64,000 nucleotides of DNA from DATFVA01 sp963743325. GTDB lineage: Bacteria; Bacteroidota; Ignavibacteria; Ignavibacteriales; Ignavibacteriaceae. The translations under genes and the position numbers were made by a program. The notes beneath the pieces are model-generated. The model did not search any database. It was not told the origin of the DNA and worked only from the letters and a program-made list of their open reading frames with translations. Where the stretch lies: contig CAVUOZ010000013.1 in the NCBI GenBank assembly GCA_963743325.1, positions 124,001 through 188,000 on the forward strand, written 5' to 3'. This document shows, piece after piece, positions 56,246 to 64,000 of the stretch (position 1 is its first letter; each line of letters begins with the position of its first letter).

Positions 56246-57177
56246 CTAGAAGAATTTTCTTTTTGAAGGGCTGCTTTATCAACTATTCCGACTTCCACAG
56301 GTGCATTTTTAGGTACAATTTTATTATTAAAGTACTCATTAATTATGTCTATGGTTTTAGCCCCTATTTTCTTTGGATACTGCACAACATCGGCTTTCAG
56401 CGGTGAATCTTTTAATATTGCATCGACTGCAGGAGGCGTAGCATCATAACCAATAATAACAATTCCTTTCCTGTTGAACTGCTTTACAGCATCAAGAGCT
56501 CCAAGAGCAGTATCATCATTTATTCCGAAGATTCCATTTAATTTGGGATTAGCCTGAAGTACATCTGCTGTAGCCTGCAAGGATCTGTCACGGACTCCCT
56601 GTCCGTTTACATCGGCAACAATTTTAATATCAGGATACTTATTTACAGCTTCTCTGAATCCAGCAACCCTGTCAAGAACCGAAGTTATTGCAGGCTGATT
56701 AATGATTGCAACATTTCCTTTTCCATTTAATACTTTTGCCAGATATTCCCCGGCAAGTCTTCCGCCCTGAACATTATCTGAAGCAATATGTGAAACAACT
56801 TTTCCCTCTTCGGCAGCTATATCTGCTGTAAATACAGGAATTCCGGCTTTATTGGCTTCGGCAATACCTGAACCGATACCCTTGGAATCAACCGGGGAGA
56901 TAATAATAGCATCAACTTTGCGTGAGATGAAATCTTCAATCTGCGAAATCTGTTTTCCAAGATCCCAGTCAGCAGATGTAATGATTAAGCTGTATCCATA
57001 TTTGTCTGCCTCATTTTTCAATCCCTCTTCCAGGTCACGATAGAAAATATGTCCGCGTGTTAAAAGGCTGACACCTATAGTTTTAGTGCTTTTTACATCA
57101 TTATTAGTTTTCTCACCGCATGATAAAAGTAATATTGTTATTATTATTACTGTTAAGAAATAATATGGTCTGTTCAT
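56242..57177 (-). CDS. rbsB: Sugar ABC transporter substrate-binding lipoprotein
   Basis: This 311-residue protein has lipobox ILLLSC with Cys20, so it is membrane-anchored in place of the free periplasmic form of enteric RbsB. The Peripla_BP_4 fold shows GVSLLTRGHIFYRDLEEGLK, DAIIISPVDSKGI, HIASDNVQGGRLAGEYLAK and FGINDDTALGALDAVKQF. The bound sugar cannot be told from sequence. It is first in the operon and divergent from the GH63 gene across 164 bp. Confidence 0.92.
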   Translation of the reverse strand: MNRPYYFLTVIIITILLLSCGEKTNNDVKSTKTIGVSLLTRGHIFYRDLEEGLKNEADKYGYSLIITSADWDLGKQISQIEDFISRKVDAIIISPVDSKGIGSGIAEANKAGIPVFTADIAAEEGKVVSHIASDNVQGGRLAGEYLAKVLNGKGNVAIINQPAITSVLDRVAGFREAVNKYPDIKIVADVNGQGVRDRSLQATADVLQANPKLNGIFGINDDTALGALDAVKQFNRKGIVIIGYDATPPAVDAILKDSPLKADVVQYPKKIGAKTIDIINEYFNNKIVPKNAPVEVGIVDKAALQKENSSR

Positions 57178-57341
57178 ATATCACCAGTAGATTATACTTT
57201 ATTAAAGATATTTGTGAGAGATTTGATTCCAAATTGGTTAGTCTTAAAAAACACTGTATTAAATGTAATTAAATCTCTAAATTAATTTAAGTTTTGTAAT
57301 AATAATTTTTTAAATGAAATAGCTTCCAGCTTAACCTGAAT

Positions 57342-59963
57342 ATGAATAAAGAAAAGGAACGTCTTTCTGAATATACGGCAAGAAAGAAGGATTGGAAATT
57401 ATGGGGACCTTATCTTTCCGAAAGGCAATGGGGAACTGTGCGTGAAGACTATAGCACAAATGGTGATGCATGGAATTATTCCACTCATGATCAGTCCAGA
57501 AGTAAAGCATACCGGTGGGGTGAAGAAGGTATCGCAGGAATTTGTGACAGGAAGCAGCTGCTTTGTTTTTCACTTGCACTATGGAATGGCAGGGATCCGA
57601 TAATCAAAGACACTTTTTTTGGTTTATCGGGTAAACAGGGAAACCACGGGGAAGATGTAAAGGAATATTATTATTATCTCGATAATGTGCCTACACATTC
57701 TTACATGAAGATGCTCTATAAATATCCTCAGAATGAATTTCCGTATAAACAGCTTATCGAAGAAAATCAAAAACGATCCAGGCAGCAGGGTGAATATGAA
57801 CTAATTGATACCGGGATTTTTTCGGATGATAAATATTTTGATGTGTTCATTGAATATGCCAAGAATAATCCTGAAGATATCCTGATTAAAATAACAGCAT
57901 TTAATCGTGGAAATACCAGCGCTGATCTTCATATTATACCCCAATTATGGTTTAGAAATACCTGGGCCTGGGGTTATGATGATTACAAGCCAGGCCTGGC
58001 CAAAAAACGCGGCAATCTGGTTGAAATAGATCATAAAAAGTTAGGACAATATTACCTCTACTATGAAAATGGGGAAGTTCTTTTCTGTGAAAATGAGACC
58101 AATAAGCAGCGCTTTTACAATGAAACAAATTCATCCAAGACTAAAGACGGATTGAATGAATATATTATAAATGGAATTAAAGATGCGGTCTCAAGTGAAA
58201 ACAAAGGAACTAAACTCGGAATTGATTATAAAATCCAGGTAAGCAGCAAATCTTCTAAATCATTACGACTCAGACTGACTTCACACAGGCAAACAGATTT
58301 TCTAAAAGAATTTGAAGACATTTTTGATGAAAGAATCCAGGAAACGGAATACTTTTACGAGGAGATTCAAAAGGATATAAAGGACAAAGAAAAAAGAGCG
58401 ATTCAAAGGCAGGCATTTGCCGGAATTCTATGGAATAAGCAATATTATAATTTCGATATTTCTCAGTGGCTTAATGGAGACCCCGCTCAGCCAAAACCTC
58501 CCGAGGAAAGACTAAACGGAAGAAACAGTGATTGGGTTCACTTGAATAATGAAGATGTTATTTCAATTCCGGATAAGTGGGAATTTCCCTGGTATGCTGC
58601 ATGGGATCTTGCATTCCACTGTATACCTATTGCCCTGATAGACCCGGATCTTGCCAAAAAACAGCTGCTTCTGCTTACAAGAGAATGGTATATGCATCCG
58701 AACGGTGAACTTCCGGCCTATGAGTGGAACTTCTCAGATGCTAACCCGCCGGTCCATGCTTATGCTGCCTGGCGTGTGTTTAAGATAGATGAAAAAGCAA
58801 ACGGGAAAAAGGATCTTCAGTTTCTGGAATCAATCTTTCATAAATTATTATTGAATTTTACCTGGTGGGTAAACCGAAAAGACACGCAAAACAGGAATAT
58901 TTTCCAGGGCGGCTTTCTGGGATTAGATAATATCGGAATTTTCGACAGAAGCACTGAACTCCCCGGAGACGGACATATAGAGCAGGCGGATGCAACAAGC
59001 TGGATGGCCATGTATTGCCTAAACATGATGAGAATATCAATTGAGCTTGCGAGACACAACCCCTCCTATCAGGATATGGCTTCAAAGTTTTTCCAGCATT
59101 TTCTATATATTGCCGGAGCCATGGCTAATATCGCCGACAAAGGAATAGACTTATGGAATGCACAGGATGAATTCTTTTATGATGTTCTTCATCTTGATGT
59201 GAAAAATGATATACAGATTAAAATCCGTTCAATGGTTGGATTAATTCCTTTGTTTGCTGTGGAAGTGCTGGAACCTGATCTGGTTGATTCACTTCCCGAA
59301 TTTTCAAGCAGGCTTGACTGGTTTTTAAATTACCGTAAGGATCTCGCTTCACTGGTATCACGCTGGCATGTACCTGGCAAGGGTGATAGAAGACTTCTGT
59401 CACTGCTCAGAGGACACAGAATGAAGCGATTATTGTACAGGATGCTGGATGAAACCGAATTCCTTTCAGAATACGGTGTCAGATCACTTTCAAAATTTTA
59501 TAAAGATCATCCGTATTCAATGGAACTGGGAAATAATACATTTCTGATTAATTATGAACCCGCGGAGGCCGAAACAAAGATATTCGGAGGTAATTCAAAC
59601 TGGAGAGGACCAGTCTGGTTTCCGGCAAATTTCTTAATTATCGAATCGCTTCAGAGATTTCATCATTACTATGGGAATGAGTTCAAAGTTGAATATCCCT
59701 CCGGATCCGGTAATCAATTTACTCTTGAGGAAATATCTAATAAGCTTACTGAAAGAATAACGAAAATATTTACAAAAAACCCCGGGGGTGAAAAACCTGT
59801 TTATGGCAAAAATGAAAAGCTCCAGTATGATCCAAATTTCAAAGATTACACCCTGTTTTATGAATATTTCAATGGAGATACCGGTGAAGGGCTGGGTGCT
59901 TCACACCAAACCGGATGGACAGGATTAATTGCAAAACTTCTTCAACCGCGTGAAAAGGATTAA
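57342..59963 (+). CDS. Cytoplasmic GH63-like alpha-glucosidase
   Basis: This 873-residue protein has no signal peptide. It belongs to the bacterial glucosidase group of GH63 with an (alpha/alpha)6 barrel. Motifs in order are WGPYLSERQWGTVREDYS at the N-terminus, WYAAWDLAFHCIPIALIDP, LPAYEWNFSDANPPVHAYA, FLGLDNIGIFDRS (acidic catalytic residues), DATSWMAMYCLNMM and NWRGPVWFPANFLI. Members act on small glucosides such as glucosylglycerate or mannosylglycerate; the substrate here is unknown. It probably uses sugar imported by the divergent RbsABC system. Confidence 0.88.
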   Translation: MNKEKERLSEYTARKKDWKLWGPYLSERQWGTVREDYSTNGDAWNYSTHDQSRSKAYRWGEEGIAGICDRKQLLCFSLALWNGRDPIIKDTFFGLSGKQGNHGEDVKEYYYYLDNVPTHSYMKMLYKYPQNEFPYKQLIEENQKRSRQQGEYELIDTGIFSDDKYFDVFIEYAKNNPEDILIKITAFNRGNTSADLHIIPQLWFRNTWAWGYDDYKPGLAKKRGNLVEIDHKKLGQYYLYYENGEVLFCENETNKQRFYNETNSSKTKDGLNEYIINGIKDAVSSENKGTKLGIDYKIQVSSKSSKSLRLRLTSHRQTDFLKEFEDIFDERIQETEYFYEEIQKDIKDKEKRAIQRQAFAGILWNKQYYNFDISQWLNGDPAQPKPPEERLNGRNSDWVHLNNEDVISIPDKWEFPWYAAWDLAFHCIPIALIDPDLAKKQLLLLTREWYMHPNGELPAYEWNFSDANPPVHAYAAWRVFKIDEKANGKKDLQFLESIFHKLLLNFTWWVNRKDTQNRNIFQGGFLGLDNIGIFDRSTELPGDGHIEQADATSWMAMYCLNMMRISIELARHNPSYQDMASKFFQHFLYIAGAMANIADKGIDLWNAQDEFFYDVLHLDVKNDIQIKIRSMVGLIPLFAVEVLEPDLVDSLPEFSSRLDWFLNYRKDLASLVSRWHVPGKGDRRLLSLLRGHRMKRLLYRMLDETEFLSEYGVRSLSKFYKDHPYSMELGNNTFLINYEPAEAETKIFGGNSNWRGPVWFPANFLIIESLQRFHHYYGNEFKVEYPSGSGNQFTLEEISNKLTERITKIFTKNPGGEKPVYGKNEKLQYDPNFKDYTLFYEYFNGDTGEGLGASHQTGWTGLIAKLLQPREKD

Positions 59964-60190
59964 AGTAACCCGTCTAAATTCCTTATAGACACATCATTAA
60001 ATAATACACACCTTCAGGAAAGTCATTATGGTGAGTTTTCATTCAAAGAATGAATAAGGGTATTTTATAAAGTAACTGGAAGTGATTTTACAATATAAGT
60101 GCTGAGAATCCATAAAGTTTTTAGGCTGCCACAATATCAGCTAATATTATTGTTAATCGGGTAAAACAGGAATGCGTTCCCCTACATTCC

Positions 60191-60436
60191 TTACTTTTTT
60201 TCTTCCTTTTTTGTTTTTTCGACTTCAGAAGCCAGTCTTAACAGCTTTCTGAAGTGAGCCATTTTATCCTTATCAGACATCAAAGATTTATGTTTAAATC
60301 TTTTGACAACCTGGCTCAATTTGATATCCCCCTGACTCTGATGCTGAGATCTTCTACTCAGGTAATCCTTAAGAATTCTCACCTGTTCAGATGTCGGTTT
60401 GTTAGTTAGGTTTATCTTGGGCATAGGACTCATCAA
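60191..60436 (-). CDS. Small basic protein, unknown function
   Basis: Up to 81 residues, rich in Lys, Arg, Gln and Ser, predicted helical with no membrane segment or Cys. The ATG two or five codons in (MPKINLTNK) is a possible true start. The composition suggests a nucleic-acid- or ribosome-associated protein, but no family was recognised. Confidence 0.5.
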   Translation of the reverse strand: MMSPMPKINLTNKPTSEQVRILKDYLSRRSQHQSQGDIKLSQVVKRFKHKSLMSDKDKMAHFRKLLRLASEVEKTKKEEKK

Positions 60437-60789
60437 GAATTATAATTATTATCTTTTACTACTAGTTTATTTATGGGATTTTTTTGCGCTCCGTAAAAGT
60501 AAATACAACGACAAATAAAAACAAGTATTTGGTTCTAAAAGAGATTTTTTCATTTTCTTAGTCACTTTTCCTGGTTTAAAAACTGTCATATGCAAACAAA
60601 TTAATGGACAAAAAACTCCCTTTAAATATAAATTAAGCCTTTATTTCCAAAATTTTAATAGAATATGCAGCATCACAAGTTCCGGTGAGAGAATGCCTGC
60701 AGGCAAATCCGGAGCCATCCGTCCTGATCCGTTCATAATTAACCTTTATCAAAGAAAATGTTGCCCACAGATACATAAGTAATGGCAAT

Positions 60790-60806
60790 TCCGGTTCATA
60801 ACCGGA
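60790..60806. repeat. Perfect 7-bp hairpin/palindrome
   Basis: TCCGGTT and AACCGGA flank CAT. It could be an RNA hairpin or a dimer binding site. Confidence 0.5.
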
Positions 60807-60939
60807 TTAAAGCTATCAGATCCCAGGCATTCACTGTACCCTCGCAGGATAGAAAAGTTCCAGGCAGATGTTGATGAAGTAGAGAATTAATCAGGTGCTA
60901 CTACCTGAACCGGATCCTTATGGGTATACAACTAAAAAA

Positions 60940-60961
60940 GCTGCCTGCGTTAACAGGCAGC
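60940..60961. terminator. Strong bidirectional terminator
   Basis: GCTGCCTG and CAGGCAGC form an eight-pair stem with loop CGTTAA. It is preceded by six A and followed by five T, so it works in either direction. It ends the nifJ-DHOD-like transcript (stop at 60986) and any transcript coming from the left. Confidence 0.85.
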
Positions 60962-60985
60962 TTTTTAATGAGAGAATTACTATTA

Positions 60986-61978
60986 TTATTTATTATATGA
61001 GTGAAGAAGTTTCATATAATTTGCCCGTTCAAATACAGACGGGTCAGCCACATTCATATAACTCATACTTCCGCGCATAAGTTCAATCGATTCATATTCA
61101 TTTACTTCCATCCAGAATTTAAGCTTAGTTAGCACATCTGAAATATGACCAATACCGAATTTAAGGAGACAGGAAAGCATCTGAGTAACTTTTGCTCCAA
61201 CCATAATCATCTTGATAACATCCGTCTCTGAATATATTCCGCTTGTTGCTGCCAGGTCAGCATTTATTTTTTTATAGAGAATGGCAATCCATCTCAGAGG
61301 GAGTCTCATTGACATGGGAGTACTTAACAAAACGTTTGGAATAACTTCAAGGGTCTCAAGATCAATATCAGGCTGATAAAACCTGTTGAACATCAGTAGT
61401 CCTTTAGCACCGGCTTTATCAAGCTGTGAAGCCATATTAGCCACTGAACTGAAATATGGATGCATTTTAACTGCAACAGGTATATTTATGCTTGAAGTAA
61501 CAGCCTTCACAATTTCCACATAATCATTTTCAACTGCCGTACTATTCTTTGAAGCATCGGCTGCCAGCAGGTAAATATTTAATTCAAGAGCATCCGCACC
61601 GGCTGATTCGATTTTCTTTGCATAATCAACCCAGCCGCCAAGAGATTTACCATTGAGGCTTGCAATCACGGGAATATCAACGGCGGATTTGGCTTTCCTT
61701 ATGTGCTCGAGATATTCTTCAGGTCCTGTCTTAAATCCAAAGGGTTCTGAAAAATAAGTGGTGGCCTCTGCAAAGCTTTCATTGTGAATCGTGGTAAAAT
61801 AGTTCAGTTCGAGTGATTCATGTTCAATCTGCTCTTCAAAGAGGGAGTACAGAACTACAGCTGCTGCCCCGGCATCTTCCATTAATTTAATATTCGAAAT
61901 ATCCTCGGATAATGGACTTGCTGATGGGACTATAGGATTTTTTAACGGTAAACCCAGATAGTTTGTTGAAAGATCCAT
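60986..61978 (-). CDS. Dihydroorotate-dehydrogenase-like protein
   Basis: This 330-residue FMN-type TIM barrel has MDLSTNYLGLPLKNPIVPSA at the start, IPVIASLNGKSLGGWVDYAK, ADALELNIYLLAAD, PVAVKMHP and a GAKVTQMLSCLL segment in place of the standard phosphate loop. This is the group commonly encoded beside pyruvate:ferredoxin oxidoreductase and distinct from true PyrD. Its electron acceptor is probably ferredoxin- or NAD-linked, by inference. It lies 34 bp after nifJ and ends at the strong terminator. Confidence 0.88.
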   Translation of the reverse strand: MDLSTNYLGLPLKNPIVPSASPLSEDISNIKLMEDAGAAAVVLYSLFEEQIEHESLELNYFTTIHNESFAEATTYFSEPFGFKTGPEEYLEHIRKAKSAVDIPVIASLNGKSLGGWVDYAKKIESAGADALELNIYLLAADASKNSTAVENDYVEIVKAVTSSINIPVAVKMHPYFSSVANMASQLDKAGAKGLLMFNRFYQPDIDLETLEVIPNVLLSTPMSMRLPLRWIAILYKKINADLAATSGIYSETDVIKMIMVGAKVTQMLSCLLKFGIGHISDVLTKLKFWMEVNEYESIELMRGSMSYMNVADPSVFERANYMKLLHSYNK

Positions 61979-62012
61979 TTTAATTTCCTTTAATTTTATT
62001 CTTCAATAAATC

Positions 62013-64000
62013 TTATTCTTTATTTTCCGGTTTACCATCCTCAGCCATCTTTTCATACATCTTCCACTTTACTACAACATCGTTCTGTGCTTCTTTAATT
62101 AAATTCTCTGCCTCTTTCGGATGAGACTTTGTGAGCATTTTGTATCTTGTTTCAAGATATGCATAATCTTTCAAAGGAATTTTTAATCCTTTTGATTCCA
62201 GCTTAAATGGATTCTTCCCTGCTTTTGCCTCATCAGGATTATACCTGAATAACGGCCAGTAACCTGAATCTACTGCAGCTTTCTGGTTCTGCATTGCTGT
62301 TCCCATATTTATACCGTGTGCAATACAATGACTGTATGCAATTATCAGGGATGGCCCATCATAAGCTTCAGCTTCAAGAATAGCTCTCAAAGTCTGTGTA
62401 TCATTAGCACCCATAGCAATTTTAGCCACATAAACATTACCATAACTCATTGCCATCAGACCAAGATCCTTCTTTGCCAAAGGTTTTCCGGCTGCTGCAA
62501 ATTTTGCAACTGCACCCCGCGGAGTAGATTTCGACATCTGGCCGCCTGTGTTTGAGTAAACTTCGGTATCCAGAACCAGTACATTTACATTCTTTCCCGA
62601 AGCAAGGACGTGATCGAGTCCACCGTAACCTATATCATAAGCCCAGCCGTCACCGCCCATTATCCAGACTGATTTTTTAACAAGATAATCCGCAAGACTT
62701 TCAAGGTGTACAAAATCTTTTCTTGCTTCCGAATCCAAACCGTTATTTAATTTTGTTTTAAGTTTTTCTTTCAGAGTTCTAACTCTTTCACGCTGTTCAT
62801 AAATCCCTGCTTCATCTTTCTGATCTGCATTAAGCAAGGCAGTAACGAGCTCCTCACCCAGTTCTGCTGTATGTTTCTGGAGTAAAATCTTTGCCTGGTC
62901 ATTATGCTTATCAATCGCAAGCCTGAACCCAAATCCGAATTCCGCATTGTCTTCAAACAGCGAGTTTGACCATGCCGGCCCCCTTCCTTCATTATCTACA
63001 GTCCAGGGAGTTGTAGGCAGGTTCCCGCCATAAATCGATGAGCAGCCTGTTGCATTTGCAACAATTGCACGGTCGCCAAAAAGCTGGCTCACTAATTTCA
63101 CATAAGGAGTTTCGCCGCAGCCTGAACAGGCACCGGAGAATTCAAATAACGGCTGCAGAAACTGAGAATCTTTAACTTTGCTTACATTTATTTTAGTTCT
63201 GTCTAGTTCAGGCAGCGTCAGGAAGAAATCCCAGTTTGCTCTTTCTGTTTTTCTTAAAGGAAGCTGTTCTTTCATATTTATAGCTTTCAGCTTCACTTCT
63301 TTTTTATTCTTAACAGGACAAACGTCGACGCAGAGTGTACACCCGGTACAATCCTCAACAGCTACCTGGAGTGAATAATACATTCCTTCGCCGTAATCCT
63401 TGGCTCTGAATTTAACAGCTTTGAAATCAGCCGGAGCACCCTTTATATATTTTTCCTCAAATACTTTTGAACGTATAGTTGCATGAGGACAAACAATTAC
63501 ACATTTGTTGCATTGTATGCATATTTCATCGTCCCATACCGGTACTTCAAGAGCAATATTTCTCTTCTCATATTGTGCTGTGCCTGTGGGATAAGTACCA
63601 TCCTTGGGAAGTTTGCTTACAGGTATTAAATCTCCGTGTCCTGCTATCATTTCTGCAGTTACTTCTCTGACGAACGCAGGGACATTGCCCACAACAGCGG
63701 GTTGAAGCTGAATCTTACTTGTTACTTTATTGGGGACTTTAACCTCAAACATATTGGAAAGAGTTTGATCGACAGCATTAAAGTTCATTTCAACAATTTT
63801 GTCGCCTTTTGCACCGTATGTTTTCTTGATAGAATTCTTAATCATACCGATTGCTTCATCTTTAGGGAAGATATTTGAAATAGCAAAGAAGCAGGTTTGC
63901 ATAATAGTATTTATTCTGACTCCCATTCCTGTTTCATTGGCAACTTTATATGCATCGATTGCGAATAATTTCATCTTCTTTTGTATCAGATCTTTCTGAA
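62013..64000 (-). CDS. nifJ: Pyruvate:ferredoxin (flavodoxin) oxidoreductase, 3' part
   Basis: The frame stays open past the internal ATG at 63974 to the window edge (QKDLIQKK precedes it), so about 662 C-terminal residues of a roughly 1180-residue protein are seen. Two 4Fe-4S sites are present (CIQCNKCVIVCPH and CTGCTLCVDVCPV). The TPP domain follows with GACSGCGETPYVKLVSQLFG, MGGDGWAYDIGYGGLDHVLA and LDTEVYSNTGGQMSKSTP. It converts pyruvate and CoA to acetyl-CoA, CO2 and reduced ferredoxin. With pta it supports acetate formation. Confidence 0.96.
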   Translation of the reverse strand, partial: QKDLIQKKMKLFAIDAYKVANETGMGVRINTIMQTCFFAISNIFPKDEAIGMIKNSIKKTYGAKGDKIVEMNFNAVDQTLSNMFEVKVPNKVTSKIQLQPAVVGNVPAFVREVTAEMIAGHGDLIPVSKLPKDGTYPTGTAQYEKRNIALEVPVWDDEICIQCNKCVIVCPHATIRSKVFEEKYIKGAPADFKAVKFRAKDYGEGMYYSLQVAVEDCTGCTLCVDVCPVKNKKEVKLKAINMKEQLPLRKTERANWDFFLTLPELDRTKINVSKVKDSQFLQPLFEFSGACSGCGETPYVKLVSQLFGDRAIVANATGCSSIYGGNLPTTPWTVDNEGRGPAWSNSLFEDNAEFGFGFRLAIDKHNDQAKILLQKHTAELGEELVTALLNADQKDEAGIYEQRERVRTLKEKLKTKLNNGLDSEARKDFVHLESLADYLVKKSVWIMGGDGWAYDIGYGGLDHVLASGKNVNVLVLDTEVYSNTGGQMSKSTPRGAVAKFAAAGKPLAKKDLGLMAMSYGNVYVAKIAMGANDTQTLRAILEAEAYDGPSLIIAYSHCIAHGINMGTAMQNQKAAVDSGYWPLFRYNPDEAKAGKNPFKLESKGLKIPLKDYAYLETRYKMLTKSHPKEAENLIKEAQNDVVVKWKMYEKMAEDGKPENKE

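Larger units (their letters stand above)
60437..60985 (+). other. 549 bp non-coding stretch with several inverted repeats
   Basis: No gene is recognised. The dyads are TGCCTGCAGGCA (60694-60705) nested between CCGG pairs (60682-60685 and 60709-60712), TCCGGTT/AACCGGA (60790-60806) and the strong terminator at 60940-60961. This density of structure in an AT-rich spacer is unlike other gaps in the window, so a structured RNA transcribed rightward is possible. No known RNA family was recognised. Confidence 0.4.

Overview
The window looks like a chromosomal segment of a free-living member of the Bacteroidota/Chlorobiota lineage, most likely the Ignavibacteria. The evidence is AT-rich DNA, several secreted proteins ending in the NYPNPFNPxT-type sorting domain of the type IX secretion system, PorV/PorQ-like and SusC/TonB-like outer membrane proteins, a long ileS, a pyruvate:ferredoxin oxidoreductase and multihaem cytochrome c. 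This assignment is inferred from family content only. I saw no rRNA, tRNA, CRISPR array, insertion sequence or phage module.

Layout. 1-6.6 kb (minus): a cell-surface trio of TonB-dependent receptor (broken by three frameshifts), very large exported Asp-rich protein and PorV/PorQ-like protein (cut by the window edge). 6.9-11.5 kb: small conserved or unknown genes (DUF427, NRDE, dienelactone hydrolase, TPR). 11.6-13.4 kb (minus): ECF sigma factor, zinc-finger anti-sigma factor, OsmC and exported rhodanese, a compact stress operon. 13.4-20.2 kb: an AlkA-like glycosylase, divergent from a cAMP-domain/GAF/kinase-like protein, miaA, a glycosyltransferase and an FAD oxidase. 20.9-34.2 kb (minus): a roughly 13 kb co-directional block. 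Its core yggS-divIVA-punA-(membrane coiled-coil)-ileS-dksA/traR-lspA-lspA-rluD resembles the cell-division/ileS/lspA cluster of Firmicutes. It is followed by a membrane-anchored octahaem HAO-like cytochrome with an 8-helix membrane partner, then cysS and a YgjP-like peptidase.

34.4-43.8 kb: pta, exported glutathione peroxidase, TPM protein, DUF4097 lipoprotein, acyl-ACP thioesterase, an MGDG-synthase-like glycosyltransferase, an exported MEMO1-family protein and a DUF5916 outer membrane protein. 43.8-49.3 kb: an accessory-looking region with palindromic repeats, two type IX-secreted repeat proteins and degraded outer-membrane protein genes. 49.4-60 kb: sugar catabolism (exported GH38 alpha-mannosidase, ribose-type ABC transporter, cytoplasmic GH63 glucosidase). 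60.2-64 kb: a small basic protein, a structured non-coding stretch, a dihydroorotate-dehydrogenase-like protein and the 3' part of nifJ.

Most unusual signals: (i) the octahaem cytochrome and its translationally coupled membrane partner, which is built of two four-helix repeats with histidines at matching positions; (ii) a kinase-like sensor whose phospho-acceptor histidine is replaced by Asp; (iii) repeated one-base frameshifts in otherwise well-kept genes (TonB receptor, rluD, a sorting-domain remnant, a beta-barrel gene), which are either real decay or base-calling errors.
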